A stretch of DNA of 14,138 nt from the NCBI GenBank assembly GCA_019247245.1, contig JAFAPF010000519.1, positions 1 to 14,138 of the forward strand, in the 5' to 3' direction. Of this stretch, positions 6,789-13,918 are shown piece after piece (within the stretch, counting starts at the first letter, position 1; every line of letters begins with the position of its first letter). The DNA comes from Rubrobacter sp. GTDB lineage: Bacteria > Actinomycetota > Rubrobacteria > Rubrobacterales > Rubrobacteraceae. A program made the translations under genes and the position numbers. Below the pieces are notes generated by a model that saw only the letters and a list, made by a program, of their open reading frames with translations, was not told where the DNA came from and made no database searches.

Positions 6789-8057
6789 TCAATTGTTATT
6801 TAAGTGCCGTCCCAAGTCGAGCTCCTTCGGACCGACCGCTGCGAGGTACATATCCTCTAATTTCAGATGCTCGTTGGCAAGACGCCTTACATCGTCGGTG
6901 GTAACCACCTCGATTCGGTTGGAGATCTCCTCAGGCGTCAGGAGCTCCGTGCCAGTGACAATGCTCCGACCGATCCGGAACATCCGTGCAGCAGTACTCT
7001 CTAAAGCCAATATAGTCGAGCTTTTTAGTTGCTCCTTGGTTCGGTCGAGCTCCTCGTTGCTGATAGGCTCTTCGCAGACCTTACCAAGCTGCTCAGAGAT
7101 GACCTTTACAGCCTCCTCAACGTGCCTGGTCGTGGAACCCACGTACATCTTGACGGCACCCGCGTCCGAATAACCCTGGTGGTATGAGTACACGGCATAG
7201 GCCAAGCCACGCTTCTCGCGGACCTCCTGGAAAAGCCGACTGCTCATACCGCCCCCCAAGACGTTGCTGAGCGCGCTCATCGCATAGCGGTCGTCACTCT
7301 TAGCGGGCAAGCCTGGAGAACCCATCGCTACGTGATACTGCTCAGTCTCCTTGAACCTGTAGGAAAAGCGGTTCTCCGGCGGTATTGGGTTCGCTTTTCG
7401 CACAAACGGCTCACCCTCGGGCAGCCACCCCCCGAGCTTCTCCTCGATCATATGCTCGAACTCTCGTGCGTCGAGCCTGCCGGCCCCGATGAGGAAGACG
7501 TTCGGGGCGGTGTAGGTGTTTTTGTGGAAGGTCCTCAGTGTGTCGTGATCCACACCGCGGACCGTCTCCACCGAGCCGATGATCGGACGTCCCAAAGAAT
7601 CGCCGTGGAAGACCAAACCAGTGAGGTGCTCGTCGGCTACCTGATCAGGTCTGTCCTCGTACATCTTGATCTCCTCAACAATCACCTCCCGCTCCCGCTC
7701 AAGGTCAGCCAGTGTCGGCGAGATGACCATCTCGCTCATGATGTCTAGGGCTCTTTCGAGGTGCTCAGGCAGGAAACGGGCGTAGAGCACGGTATACTCC
7801 TCACTGGTTGCCGCGTTCTCTTGGGCGCCGATGCTTTCGAATGCCTCCGCTATGCCCAAAGCGTCCATCCTGGGGGTACCCTTAAACAGCATATGCTCCA
7901 TGAGGTGGGTGATGCCAGCAACCTCTTCCTTCTCATCACGGCTACCGGCTCGGATCCAAACCCCCAACGACACACTCGTCGCCTCCGTAAGAGGTTCAGA
8001 GAAGATCCGCAAGCCCTTCGGAAGCTCCTTTATGTTGATGATATCCCTCTCATTCAA
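6789..8057 (-). CDS. M16 family zinc metallopeptidase (processing-peptidase-like)
   Basis: M16 peptidases are clamshell zinc proteases related to the mitochondrial processing peptidase. The 422-residue product is the single-chain bacterial size. The inverted zinc motif HLMEH (51-55) sits in HLMEHMLFKGT, with the distal Glu in VIVEEIKMYEDRPDQ (Glu128/129), so the N-terminal half should be catalytic. The C-terminal half has the substrate-binding REKRGLAYAVYSYHQGYSDAG segment typical of the family. The TTG start at 8057 gives NERDIINIKELPKGLRIFSEP, matching the usual short N-terminal strand. A GGAGG inside the end of pnp lies 10 nt upstream. The gene begins 5 nt after the pnp stop, so the two are surely co-transcribed. 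Bacillus has a comparable peptidase (YmxG/MlpA) downstream of pnp. No signal peptide is visible. The natural substrate is unknown. Confidence 0.93.
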   Translation of the reverse strand: MNERDIINIKELPKGLRIFSEPLTEATSVSLGVWIRAGSRDEKEEVAGITHLMEHMLFKGTPRMDALGIAEAFESIGAQENAATSEEYTVLYARFLPEHLERALDIMSEMVISPTLADLEREREVIVEEIKMYEDRPDQVADEHLTGLVFHGDSLGRPIIGSVETVRGVDHDTLRTFHKNTYTAPNVFLIGAGRLDAREFEHMIEEKLGGWLPEGEPFVRKANPIPPENRFSYRFKETEQYHVAMGSPGLPAKSDDRYAMSALSNVLGGGMSSRLFQEVREKRGLAYAVYSYHQGYSDAGAVKMYVGSTTRHVEEAVKVISEQLGKVCEEPISNEELDRTKEQLKSSTILALESTAARMFRIGRSIVTGTELLTPEEISNRIEVVTTDDVRRLANEHLKLEDMYLAAVGPKELDLGRHLNNN

Positions 8058-8062
8058 GGGAG

Positions 8063-10129
8063 TCAGTCCTCCACCTTCTCCAAAGAGATGCGCTTCTGCT
8101 TGTCGATCTCAAGAACACGCACCTTAATCCGGTCGCCTTCCGAAACGACGTCCTCGACCCGCTCAACACGCTGCCTGCCCGGCGCTAAACGCGAGATGTG
8201 TAGCAAGCCGTCGCGACCCGGCACCAGTTCGACAAAGGCGCCAAAATTCGTGGTCTTTACCACCTTGCCTGTGTAGATCTCGCCGGCCTCGACGTCCTTG
8301 GTCATCCCGGTTATCGCAGCAGCAGCCTCTTTTACAGAGGCGCCGTTTGTACCTGCGACGTAGACTGTTCCATCGTCCTCAACGGAGATATTTACCCCAA
8401 ACTGCTCCTGCATGGCGTTGATCGTCTTCCCACCGGGACCAATAAGTAGACCGATCTTCTCGGTTGGAATAGAAAGGACCTCAACTCTAGGGGCATACTC
8501 CGAGACCTCCGTCCGCGGTCCCGATATAGTCTCGCGCATCGTTTCTAGGATTTCGAGCCGTCCTTTCTTGGCCTGCGCTAATGCTTCCCTCAAAAGTTCC
8601 GCCGAAACCCCGGTAATCTTCATGTCCATCTGGAGCGCAGTTATGCCGTCACGGGTGCCCGCAACCTTGAAGTCCATGTCTCCGAGATGGTCCTCAAGCC
8701 CCTGGATGTCCGTAAGAATAACGTAGCTATTGCCCTCCTTGACAAGGCCCATCGCTATGCCGGCTACCGGCGCTTTAATCGGCACACCCCCATCCATTAG
8801 CGCTAGCGTCGAACCGCACACACTCGCCATCGATGATGAACCGTTCGACTCAAGCACATCCGAGACGAGGCGCATGGCATACGGAAACACCTCCTCAGAC
8901 GGGACAACCGGCACCAGCGCGCGCTCTGCTAAAGCACCGTGCCCAATCTCGCGTCGTCTCGGAGCCCCAACCCTGCCGGTCTCGCCGGTGGAGTAGGGCG
9001 GAAAGTTGTAGTGGTGCATGTAGCGCTTCAAGGTCTGCGGCTCTATAGTGTCTAGCCTCTGAGCTAACCCCAAATCTGCAAGCGCGAGCTCGGTGAGAAC
9101 CTGCGTCTCGCCGCGCGTAAAGAGTCCAGTCCCATGCACGCGCGGAATGATCCCAACTTCCGCAGTGGTCGGACGAACCTCGTCGAGCGCCCGAAGGTCC
9201 GTGCGCTTGCCGTCCTCAAGGTACAGCTTGCGGAACGCCTCTTTCTCCAGCACAGAGATAGCGGCCTGGATTTGCTCGGCCTCCTCCGGCTCACGTTCCT
9301 CGGTTAGTTCCGCGCGCAGCTGGTCGAGGGTCTGGTGTCGACCCCTACGGTCGGGGCTGATAATGGCATCCTTTACGCGCTCGAGATATCTCTCTCTAAG
9401 ATCAGCGAGGAACAGTGAGTCCTGCTCGCTGTCAACAAAGACCTCCTGCTTCTTCTTACCGTATTCAGCGGCCCATCCCTCGATCGCCTCAGCCTGGGCC
9501 CGCACTGCCTCGTGGGCGAACAGCATGCCTTCGACCATAACTTCCTCGGGAACCTCGTTCGCCCCGGCTTCGACCATCGTTATCGCTTCTTTGGTCCCTG
9601 CCACCACGAGATCGAGATCGCTTTCGGCGAGCTGACTATACGTAGGATTGAGCACGAACCCGCCATCAGGTCTCCGTCCCACCCTTACGGCCCCGATGGG
9701 CGCGTCAAACGGTATGTCCGAAAGGGCTAAAGCCGCCGACGCCCCGACCATGCTGACGGTGTCGTACGGCGTCTCCTGGTCGGCACCTAACACGGTGCCG
9801 ATGACCTGTATTTCGTAGTGGTAGTCCTTTGGGAAGAGGGGCCTTAAAGGACGATCGGTGAGGCGGGAGGTAAGGATAGCTCTCTCACTGGGCCTTCCCT
9901 CACGCTTTATGAAGCCGCCGGGGATCTTGCCAGCTGAGGCCATTCGCTCCTCCACGTCCACACTTAAGGGCAAAAAGTCCACCCCCCGCCTCGGGACCAC
10001 CGAACGGGTCGCGGTCGCCAAGACTATTGTGTCTTCGAGTCGGGTCAGAACAGCGCCACCGGCCTGTCGCGCCAACTTCCCGGTTTCGAGCACTATCACG
10101 TGCTCGCCTATAGGTATCTCTAAACGCAT
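8063..10129 (-). CDS. pnp: Polyribonucleotide nucleotidyltransferase (PNPase)
   Basis: PNPase is a trimeric 3'-5' phosphorolytic exoribonuclease that degrades mRNA and can add tails. The 688-residue product shows all domains. The first RNase PH core (about 1-215) has [12 protein letters not shown]. An all-helical linker covers about 235-305. The second RNase PH core (about 305-545) contains [11 protein letters not shown], the phosphate-binding SSS (431-433) and the catalytic Asp pair in EDHLGDMD (Asp480 and Asp486, equivalent to E. coli 486 and 492). A KH domain has GPGGK (about 564-568), and an S1 domain (about 615-688) starts [20 protein letters not shown]. The protein ends directly after S1, without the tail seen in enterobacteria. 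ATG 10129 has GGAG 9 nt upstream. rpsO lies 56 nt before it, and the M16 gene 5 nt after. Confidence 0.98.
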   Translation of the reverse strand: MRLEIPIGEHVIVLETGKLARQAGGAVLTRLEDTIVLATATRSVVPRRGVDFLPLSVDVEERMASAGKIPGGFIKREGRPSERAILTSRLTDRPLRPLFPKDYHYEIQVIGTVLGADQETPYDTVSMVGASAALALSDIPFDAPIGAVRVGRRPDGGFVLNPTYSQLAESDLDLVVAGTKEAITMVEAGANEVPEEVMVEGMLFAHEAVRAQAEAIEGWAAEYGKKKQEVFVDSEQDSLFLADLRERYLERVKDAIISPDRRGRHQTLDQLRAELTEEREPEEAEQIQAAISVLEKEAFRKLYLEDGKRTDLRALDEVRPTTAEVGIIPRVHGTGLFTRGETQVLTELALADLGLAQRLDTIEPQTLKRYMHHYNFPPYSTGETGRVGAPRRREIGHGALAERALVPVVPSEEVFPYAMRLVSDVLESNGSSSMASVCGSTLALMDGGVPIKAPVAGIAMGLVKEGNSYVILTDIQGLEDHLGDMDFKVAGTRDGITALQMDMKITGVSAELLREALAQAKKGRLEILETMRETISGPRTEVSEYAPRVEVLSIPTEKIGLLIGPGGKTINAMQEQFGVNISVEDDGTVYVAGTNGASVKEAAAAITGMTKDVEAGEIYTGKVVKTTNFGAFVELVPGRDGLLHISRLAPGRQRVERVEDVVSEGDRIKVRVLEIDKQKRISLEKVED

Positions 10130-10185
10130 ATTCTTTTTCTCCTCTACGTTCTATGAAATCTTAGAATGATTTGTCGAAACGTGCG

Positions 10186-10455
10186 CTACCTGCGCAGCCC
10201 GAGCCTGGAAATGAGTGTACGGTAACGCTCGATGTCCTTTTTCTGCAGATACTTTAAGAGCCGGCGGCGACGACCAACCATTTTCAAGAGGCCCCGCCTC
10301 GAATGGAAATCATGCTTATGCTCGCGCAGATGCTCGGTGAGATGCTGTATGCGCGTCGTGAGTAAAGCGACCTGAACCTCCGGCGATCCAGTGTCCTTAT
10401 TGTGGGCCGCGTACTTCTGAATTGTCGTGTCTTTGCTTTCCTCGACTACCGCCAA
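10186..10455 (-). CDS. rpsO: Ribosomal protein S15
   Basis: S15 binds the central domain of 16S rRNA early in 30S assembly. The 89-residue product has the family length and signatures: the conserved N-terminal [22 protein letters not shown], the loop [24 protein letters not shown], and the C-terminal [13 protein letters not shown]. The start is TTG 10455, with GGAG 8 nt upstream. The gene precedes pnp, as in most bacteria. The 70-nt leader carries an inverted repeat (10490-10503). S15 represses its own mRNA through leader structures in several phyla, so autoregulation is plausible but not shown. Confidence 0.98.
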   Translation of the reverse strand: MAVVEESKDTTIQKYAAHNKDTGSPEVQVALLTTRIQHLTEHLREHKHDFHSRRGLLKMVGRRRRLLKYLQKKDIERYRTLISRLGLRR

Positions 10456-10489
10456 CTTCTTTTCTCCTCTTTGCTCTATCGTTCTCTAA

Positions 10490-10503
10490 GTCAAACTTTT
10501 GAC
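10490..10503. promoter_or_regulatory. Inverted repeat in the rpsO leader
   Basis: GTCAAA-CT-TTTGAC is a perfect 6-2-6 inverted repeat about 35 nt upstream of the rpsO TTG. In the mRNA it would form a 5-bp stem with a 4-nt loop. A second, weaker pairing (CACG with CGTG, about 10505-10524) lies just upstream. It could be part of an S15-binding leader, an operator, or chance. No clear promoter is visible in 10456-10525. Confidence 0.4.
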
Positions 10504-10525
10504 CACGCATATGTTACCACGTGCC

Positions 10526-11419
10526 TCAAGCACCCTCCTCAAGGATAGCGCGAGCCTCTACAATGTCTCGCGCTATCTGCTCCTTGAGCTCATCGATCCC
10601 AGAGAACCGTTGTTCCGTACGTAATCGCTCGACGAAGGTGACGTCGACAACCCTTCCATATAGATCTCCCTGGTAACCTAACAAGTGCGCTTCGACCCTG
10701 CTGTCCCGCTGGTTAAAGGTGGGAGCCACACCGACATTCGTGCACGCTCCGTAACACTCAGCCTCTATCCATACGTGGCCCACATACACTCCCCGCTCGG
10801 GCACCAGAGAACACACCTCCGGTAACACGTTGGCGGTGGGAAAACCTATGGCGCGCCCTCGCTTGTCCCCCACCACGACCTTGCCGCGCAAGGAGTAAGG
10901 TCTACCCAAAAGTCTTGCAGCCTCGCACACCTCGCCACCGCCGATGAGAGCGCGTATCTTCGTCGAGCTGATGCTCTCACCTAAAAATGCACAGATAGGT
11001 ATAGCATAAGCCTCCCCTCCCATCTCCCGCATATACCGGCGTAAGTCCTCGACGGTCCCTGAAGCCTTATGACCGAACCGGAAGTTCTGACCGACAATCA
11101 CGACTGCGGCCCTGAGCTTCCCGACGAGCACTTCTCGCACAAACTCCTCAGGATTCTTCTTCGAGAGGTTCTTGTCGAATCGTATCACGCGCACCTCGTC
11201 TACCCCACACGCAAACAGTATCTCTTTACGTACTTCCAACGTAGTCAGTAGCTTAAGCTCACTGTCTGGCCTCAAAACTGCTTGCGGATGAGGGTCGAAA
11301 GTCGCCACAACTACCCGCAAACCTCTCTTGCACCCTTCGTCCATTGCACGCCGGATTACGACCTGATGCCCGAGGTGTACCCCGTCGAAGTTTCCCAACG
11401 CAACAACTACCCCGCGCAT
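10526..11419 (-). CDS. ribF: Bifunctional riboflavin kinase / FAD synthetase
   Basis: RibF phosphorylates riboflavin to FMN and adenylates FMN to FAD in the cytoplasm. The 297-residue product carries both modules. The nucleotidyltransferase half (about 1-170) has GNFDGVHLGHQ with HLGH (15-18), TFDPHP (40-45), GQNFRFGHKASG (110-121) and ISSTKIR (150-156). The kinase half (about 175-297) has GKVVVGDKRGRAIGFPTANV, with the PTAN motif at 194-197, the GVAPTF strand, and the catalytic Glu in VEAHLLGYQGDLYG (Glu243). ATG 11419 overlaps the end of truB by 13 nt, with GGAGG 7 nt upstream, so translation is probably coupled to truB. The truB-ribF-rpsO order is common in Gram-positive bacteria. Confidence 0.97.
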   Translation of the reverse strand: MRGVVVALGNFDGVHLGHQVVIRRAMDEGCKRGLRVVVATFDPHPQAVLRPDSELKLLTTLEVRKEILFACGVDEVRVIRFDKNLSKKNPEEFVREVLVGKLRAAVVIVGQNFRFGHKASGTVEDLRRYMREMGGEAYAIPICAFLGESISSTKIRALIGGGEVCEAARLLGRPYSLRGKVVVGDKRGRAIGFPTANVLPEVCSLVPERGVYVGHVWIEAECYGACTNVGVAPTFNQRDSRVEAHLLGYQGDLYGRVVDVTFVERLRTEQRFSGIDELKEQIARDIVEARAILEEGA

Positions 11420-12267
11420 AACACAACCTCCGGACGTGCAAGGGGCACGTCCTCGTCATCCCTGTAGATTGCCAGCAACTCACCCCCAGCCTCTACCCGG
11501 TAGCTACCTTCAATCCCGAAAGCACTCAATCTGCTCCCGTTGCATACCAAAGCGCGCTCTATAGGGGAAATGTTTACTGCCGGCAAGAACGTTACTACCT
11601 CCCTCTTTTGTATTATGTGCTTTTGTATCGTGTCGGAAGCGAATTGTTCGAAAGTCGAAGCATTTTCAAGCGTGAGGTGTCCAACGGAGGTACGACGCAG
11701 GGCGCTAAGATAGGCACCTGTGCCCAAAGACTCGGCCAGGTCAGCGACAAGGGCCCGTATGTAGGTACCGCTACTGCACATGACGGTAAAAGTTGCGGTT
11801 TTCTCGGTGGGATCTAGGGCTTCGAGGAGCAGGGAGTGAATCGTCACGATTCGGCTCTTGCGTTCGACGTTTTCTCCACGGCGATGCGCATTGTAAAGGC
11901 GAACCCCCCCCACCTTGACAGCGGAGGCCATTGGTGGGGTCTGCAAGACAGTACCCGTGAAGCGTCTGGCAGCACCTTGCAAAGCGCCCTCAGAAGGCAC
12001 TAAGGCATCTTTGAGGATTGTGATCTTTCCCTCTGCATCCAGGGTGTCGGAGACGGCACCAAAAGAGGCGGTAGCTGTATATGTCTTGTTTAGACCGGTT
12101 ACATAGCGGGAAAGGCGGGTGGCCTGGCCGATGAGGAGAACGAGTAGCCCTGAAGCTAAAGGATCCAGCGTGCCGGTATGCCCAATCTTGGTTCCATTCG
12201 GCAAAAGGTGCTTTACCCGGGCGACTGTCCGGGCACTGGTAAGGCCGGACGGCTTGTCCAAGAGCAA
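11407..12267 (-). CDS. truB: tRNA pseudouridine-55 synthase TruB
   Basis: TruB converts U55 of the tRNA T loop to pseudouridine. The 286-residue reading has the catalytic motif HTGTLDPLASG (Asp35), NKTYTATASFGAVSDTLDAEG, PPMASAVKVGGVRLY, CSSGTYIRALVADLAESLG and a C-terminal PUA-like segment. The start is uncertain. The family begins with a small-residue segment, G-x-L-L-L-D-K-P. Here codons upstream of TTG 12267 read SGALLLDKPSGLTS, so conserved residues lie before the first canonical start. No ATG, GTG or TTG occurs between the in-frame TAG (about 12343-12345) and TTG 12267. An ATA at 12292-12294, overlapping the nrnA stop and 6 nt after AGGGGG, is one candidate. TTG 12267 has no clear SD. 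The end overlaps ribF by 13 nt. Confidence 0.93.
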   Translation of the reverse strand: MLLDKPSGLTSARTVARVKHLLPNGTKIGHTGTLDPLASGLLVLLIGQATRLSRYVTGLNKTYTATASFGAVSDTLDAEGKITILKDALVPSEGALQGAARRFTGTVLQTPPMASAVKVGGVRLYNAHRRGENVERKSRIVTIHSLLLEALDPTEKTATFTVMCSSGTYIRALVADLAESLGTGAYLSALRRTSVGHLTLENASTFEQFASDTIQKHIIQKREVVTFLPAVNISPIERALVCNGSRLSAFGIEGSYRVEAGGELLAIYRDDEDVPLARPEVVLCAG

Positions 12268-12290
12268 GGCCCCGGAGAGAGCGGGCGGAG

Positions 12291-13268
12291 TTATCCGATG
12301 CCCCCTACGATCTCGCCCAGGTCTATAACATCTTCTAGGACCCTAAGCAGCTCCTCTTTGGCGTCCGATGGTGCCGTAGAAGTGGTGTGTCCGCCTACTA
12401 GGGAGTATTGTCCACCGCCACCAAAAGTGTGCGCAATCGCACCAACGCCTACGATTCCTGAGCGCAAAGAAGCTTTGATGCCACCTTCATTGTCCCTCAG
12501 GGGGGCTACAACCTCGACGCAGGCCACGGTCCGAAGGTAGTCGATGACTTCCTCCGACTCGACTTCGGTGGCGCCAGTGTGCCTGTAGTCGGAGTTGTCT
12601 ACGATAGAGATTAAGGCTTTACCGTAGCGCTCGGTATTGGCTAGAGAGATACCAACAATGTTCAGTTGCTCGACGGTACCCGTGTGGTTAATCCGGTCGT
12701 CAACTTCAGCCGGGACCACATCCGCGCGAAGGAGCTCGGCGACCAGCTCGTGGGCTCCAGGGGAGACGGCACGACGGAAGCGGAAGCCACCGGTGTCCGT
12801 TCACACGCCAAAGTATATCGTCTCAGCTTCCTTTTTGTAAAAAGACACTCGGAGCCCATCATAGGTAGTGACTACTATCTGGGCACTCGCGGCAGGCCGA
12901 GCGTCGACGACGTTTATCTTCCCATAGAGTAGGTTATCCCCGTGGTGGTCGACGTTCAAGCACACCGGATTCGTTCCCTCCTCCGTAGCACCCCGATCCG
13001 GTCAGCCCGAGAGATAGCGACCATTAGTAGCGAGTAGCCCGACAGGCACTCCGACAAGGGTTCTTCAGGCAGGAGCCACCTCAAGTAGTTCGGTACCTCC
13101 TCGGCGTAACAGAACACAACTTTAAGACCCAAAAACGCAATAAGTACACCAGCCGACGGCGGAGCCGATGGCGTCTGTGTCAGCTCTGGTATGTATGGTT
13201 ACGGCGGCCAGGTCCGGCCTCCTAAAGAAATTCGCGATCTCGCGTATGGTGTTATTCGTCCACCGCAT
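12291..13268 (-). pseudogene. nrnA: Degenerate NrnA-like DHH/DHHA1 phosphoesterase
   Basis: Intact NrnA degrades very short RNAs and dephosphorylates pAp. Reading from ATG 13268, which overlaps the end of rbfA by 17 nt, the frame gives 38 or so family-like residues with DHH motif I DTDAIGS (codons 30-36). It then fails near 13151-13160. Family-like sequence continues in the +1 frame (FLGLKVVFCYAEEVPNYLRW, later SRADRIGVLRRRE) and returns to the first frame near 12973-12990 at GTNPVCLNVDHHGDN (DHH at codons 107-109). An in-frame TGA at 12801-12803 interrupts GV*TDTGGF. The rest is open to the TAA at 12291 and carries the DHHA1 domain, where GGGGH has become GGGGQ. A GTG at 12719 could at most start a 142-residue C-terminal fragment. 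The total span equals 326 codons, normal for the family. It sits between rbfA and truB, the family's usual neighbours. Decay or sequence error cannot be told apart here. Confidence 0.85.
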
Positions 13269-13611
13269 CTTCTCTCATCCCTTTAAGCTTCCTTAGAGCC
13301 GCCTCGACTCTACTCACGTTCTCAACGACTGGATCTTGCTCGAAACGGAGTCGTGGAGTGTGCTTAAGGCGTGTCTGCGCTGCAACTGCGGCTTGTATAC
13401 GTCCAGCAGAGCTCTGCAGACCCTCCCTGGCACCTTCGATATTCTCGCCGGAGAGCAAGCTGTAATAGATCGTAGCCTGCCTCAGATCTGGGCTCACGCG
13501 AACATTGGTAACCGTGACAAGGCCTTTAATGCGCGGGTCCGAAAGCGACGCGACCTCCTCGCCAACGATCTCCTTCAAACGGGACTCGACCTTGCGGATA
13601 CGTTCGCTCAA
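13252..13611 (-). CDS. rbfA: Ribosome-binding factor A
   Basis: RbfA is a small KH-like protein that binds free 30S subunits and assists late 16S rRNA maturation. The 119-residue product is the usual size and matches the family: SERIRKVESRLKEIVGEEVA, DPRIKGLVTVTNVRVSPDLRQA, IYYSLL, and the late TPRLRFEQDPVVENVSRVEAAL. The start is TTG 13611 with GGGAG 8 nt upstream, 13 nt after the DUF503 gene. The end overlaps the start of the nrnA remnant by 17 nt. The infB-DUF503-rbfA-nrnA-truB order is the classical ribosome-maturation cluster of Gram-positive bacteria. Confidence 0.96.
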   Translation of the reverse strand: MSERIRKVESRLKEIVGEEVASLSDPRIKGLVTVTNVRVSPDLRQATIYYSLLSGENIEGAREGLQSSAGRIQAAVAAQTRLKHTPRLRFEQDPVVENVSRVEAALRKLKGMREDAVDE

Positions 13612-13624
13612 GGCGTTAGCTCCC

Positions 13625-13906
13625 TTAAAGCTTTATGAACTCTTCCCGCCATTCGAGTATCGCCAGCTCCTCGTAGTTCAAGAAGGTCCGACGAACCTCC
13701 TCACGCTTGTCCTCCGCCGCCTGCTTGCTAACTGCAGCGAGCGCGAACTCGACCGTGGCCCGCTGCCAGAAATCCTGGTGCTCAGCCTCCACCACAGAGA
13801 CGTTCTTACGGCGCAGCCGATCTTTAAGGGACCTCAAAGCCTGGCGTTTGTCCTTGAGGCTAGAGGCAAAAGGTAGCTCCAGCTCTAGCCTTACAGCGCA
13901 GAACAA
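13625..13906 (-). CDS. DUF503 / YlxP-like protein
   Basis: A 93-residue protein of the DUF503 (YlxP) family, which lies between infB and rbfA in many Gram-positive genomes. The recognisable core is VRLELELPFASSLKDKRQAL followed by SLKDRLRRKNVSVVEAEHQD and VEFALAAVSKQAAED, a ferredoxin-like alpha/beta fold in known structures. Its biochemical role is not established, though its constant position suggests a link to ribosome assembly. The start TTG 13906 lies 12 nt after the infB stop. No strong SD is visible, so translation may depend on coupling to infB. The family assignment is good; the function is unknown. Confidence 0.9.
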   Translation of the reverse strand: MFCAVRLELELPFASSLKDKRQALRSLKDRLRRKNVSVVEAEHQDFWQRATVEFALAAVSKQAAEDKREEVRRTFLNYEELAILEWREEFIKL

Positions 13907-13918
13907 AGGGCTCGGAGC

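Noticed and set aside
6740..6795. A promoter for RNase J, with TTGACC overlapping the M16 stop codon as -35
   Set aside because: No hexamer at 16-18 nt spacing resembles TATAAT; the AT-rich TATATT lies only 12 nt away.
10130..10185. Terminator or regulatory hairpin between rpsO and pnp
   Set aside because: Only a 5-bp TTCTA/TAGAA pairing is visible, with no T tract. A processing site is possible, but the sequence alone does not show it.
12291..12719. A separate small 142-residue gene starting at GTG 12719
   Set aside because: Its sequence is the C-terminal DHHA1 part of NrnA, in the same frame as DHH motif I and the DHH motif upstream. It is best read as the tail of one degenerate gene.
12775..12803. 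TGA in nrnA read as selenocysteine, since ACGGA and TCCGT downstream could pair into a hairpin
   Set aside because: NrnA is not a known selenoprotein and the residue at this site is not catalytic. The same gene also carries two frameshifts and other motif losses, so a nonsense lesion explains the data better. The hairpin does not resemble a typical bacterial SECIS.
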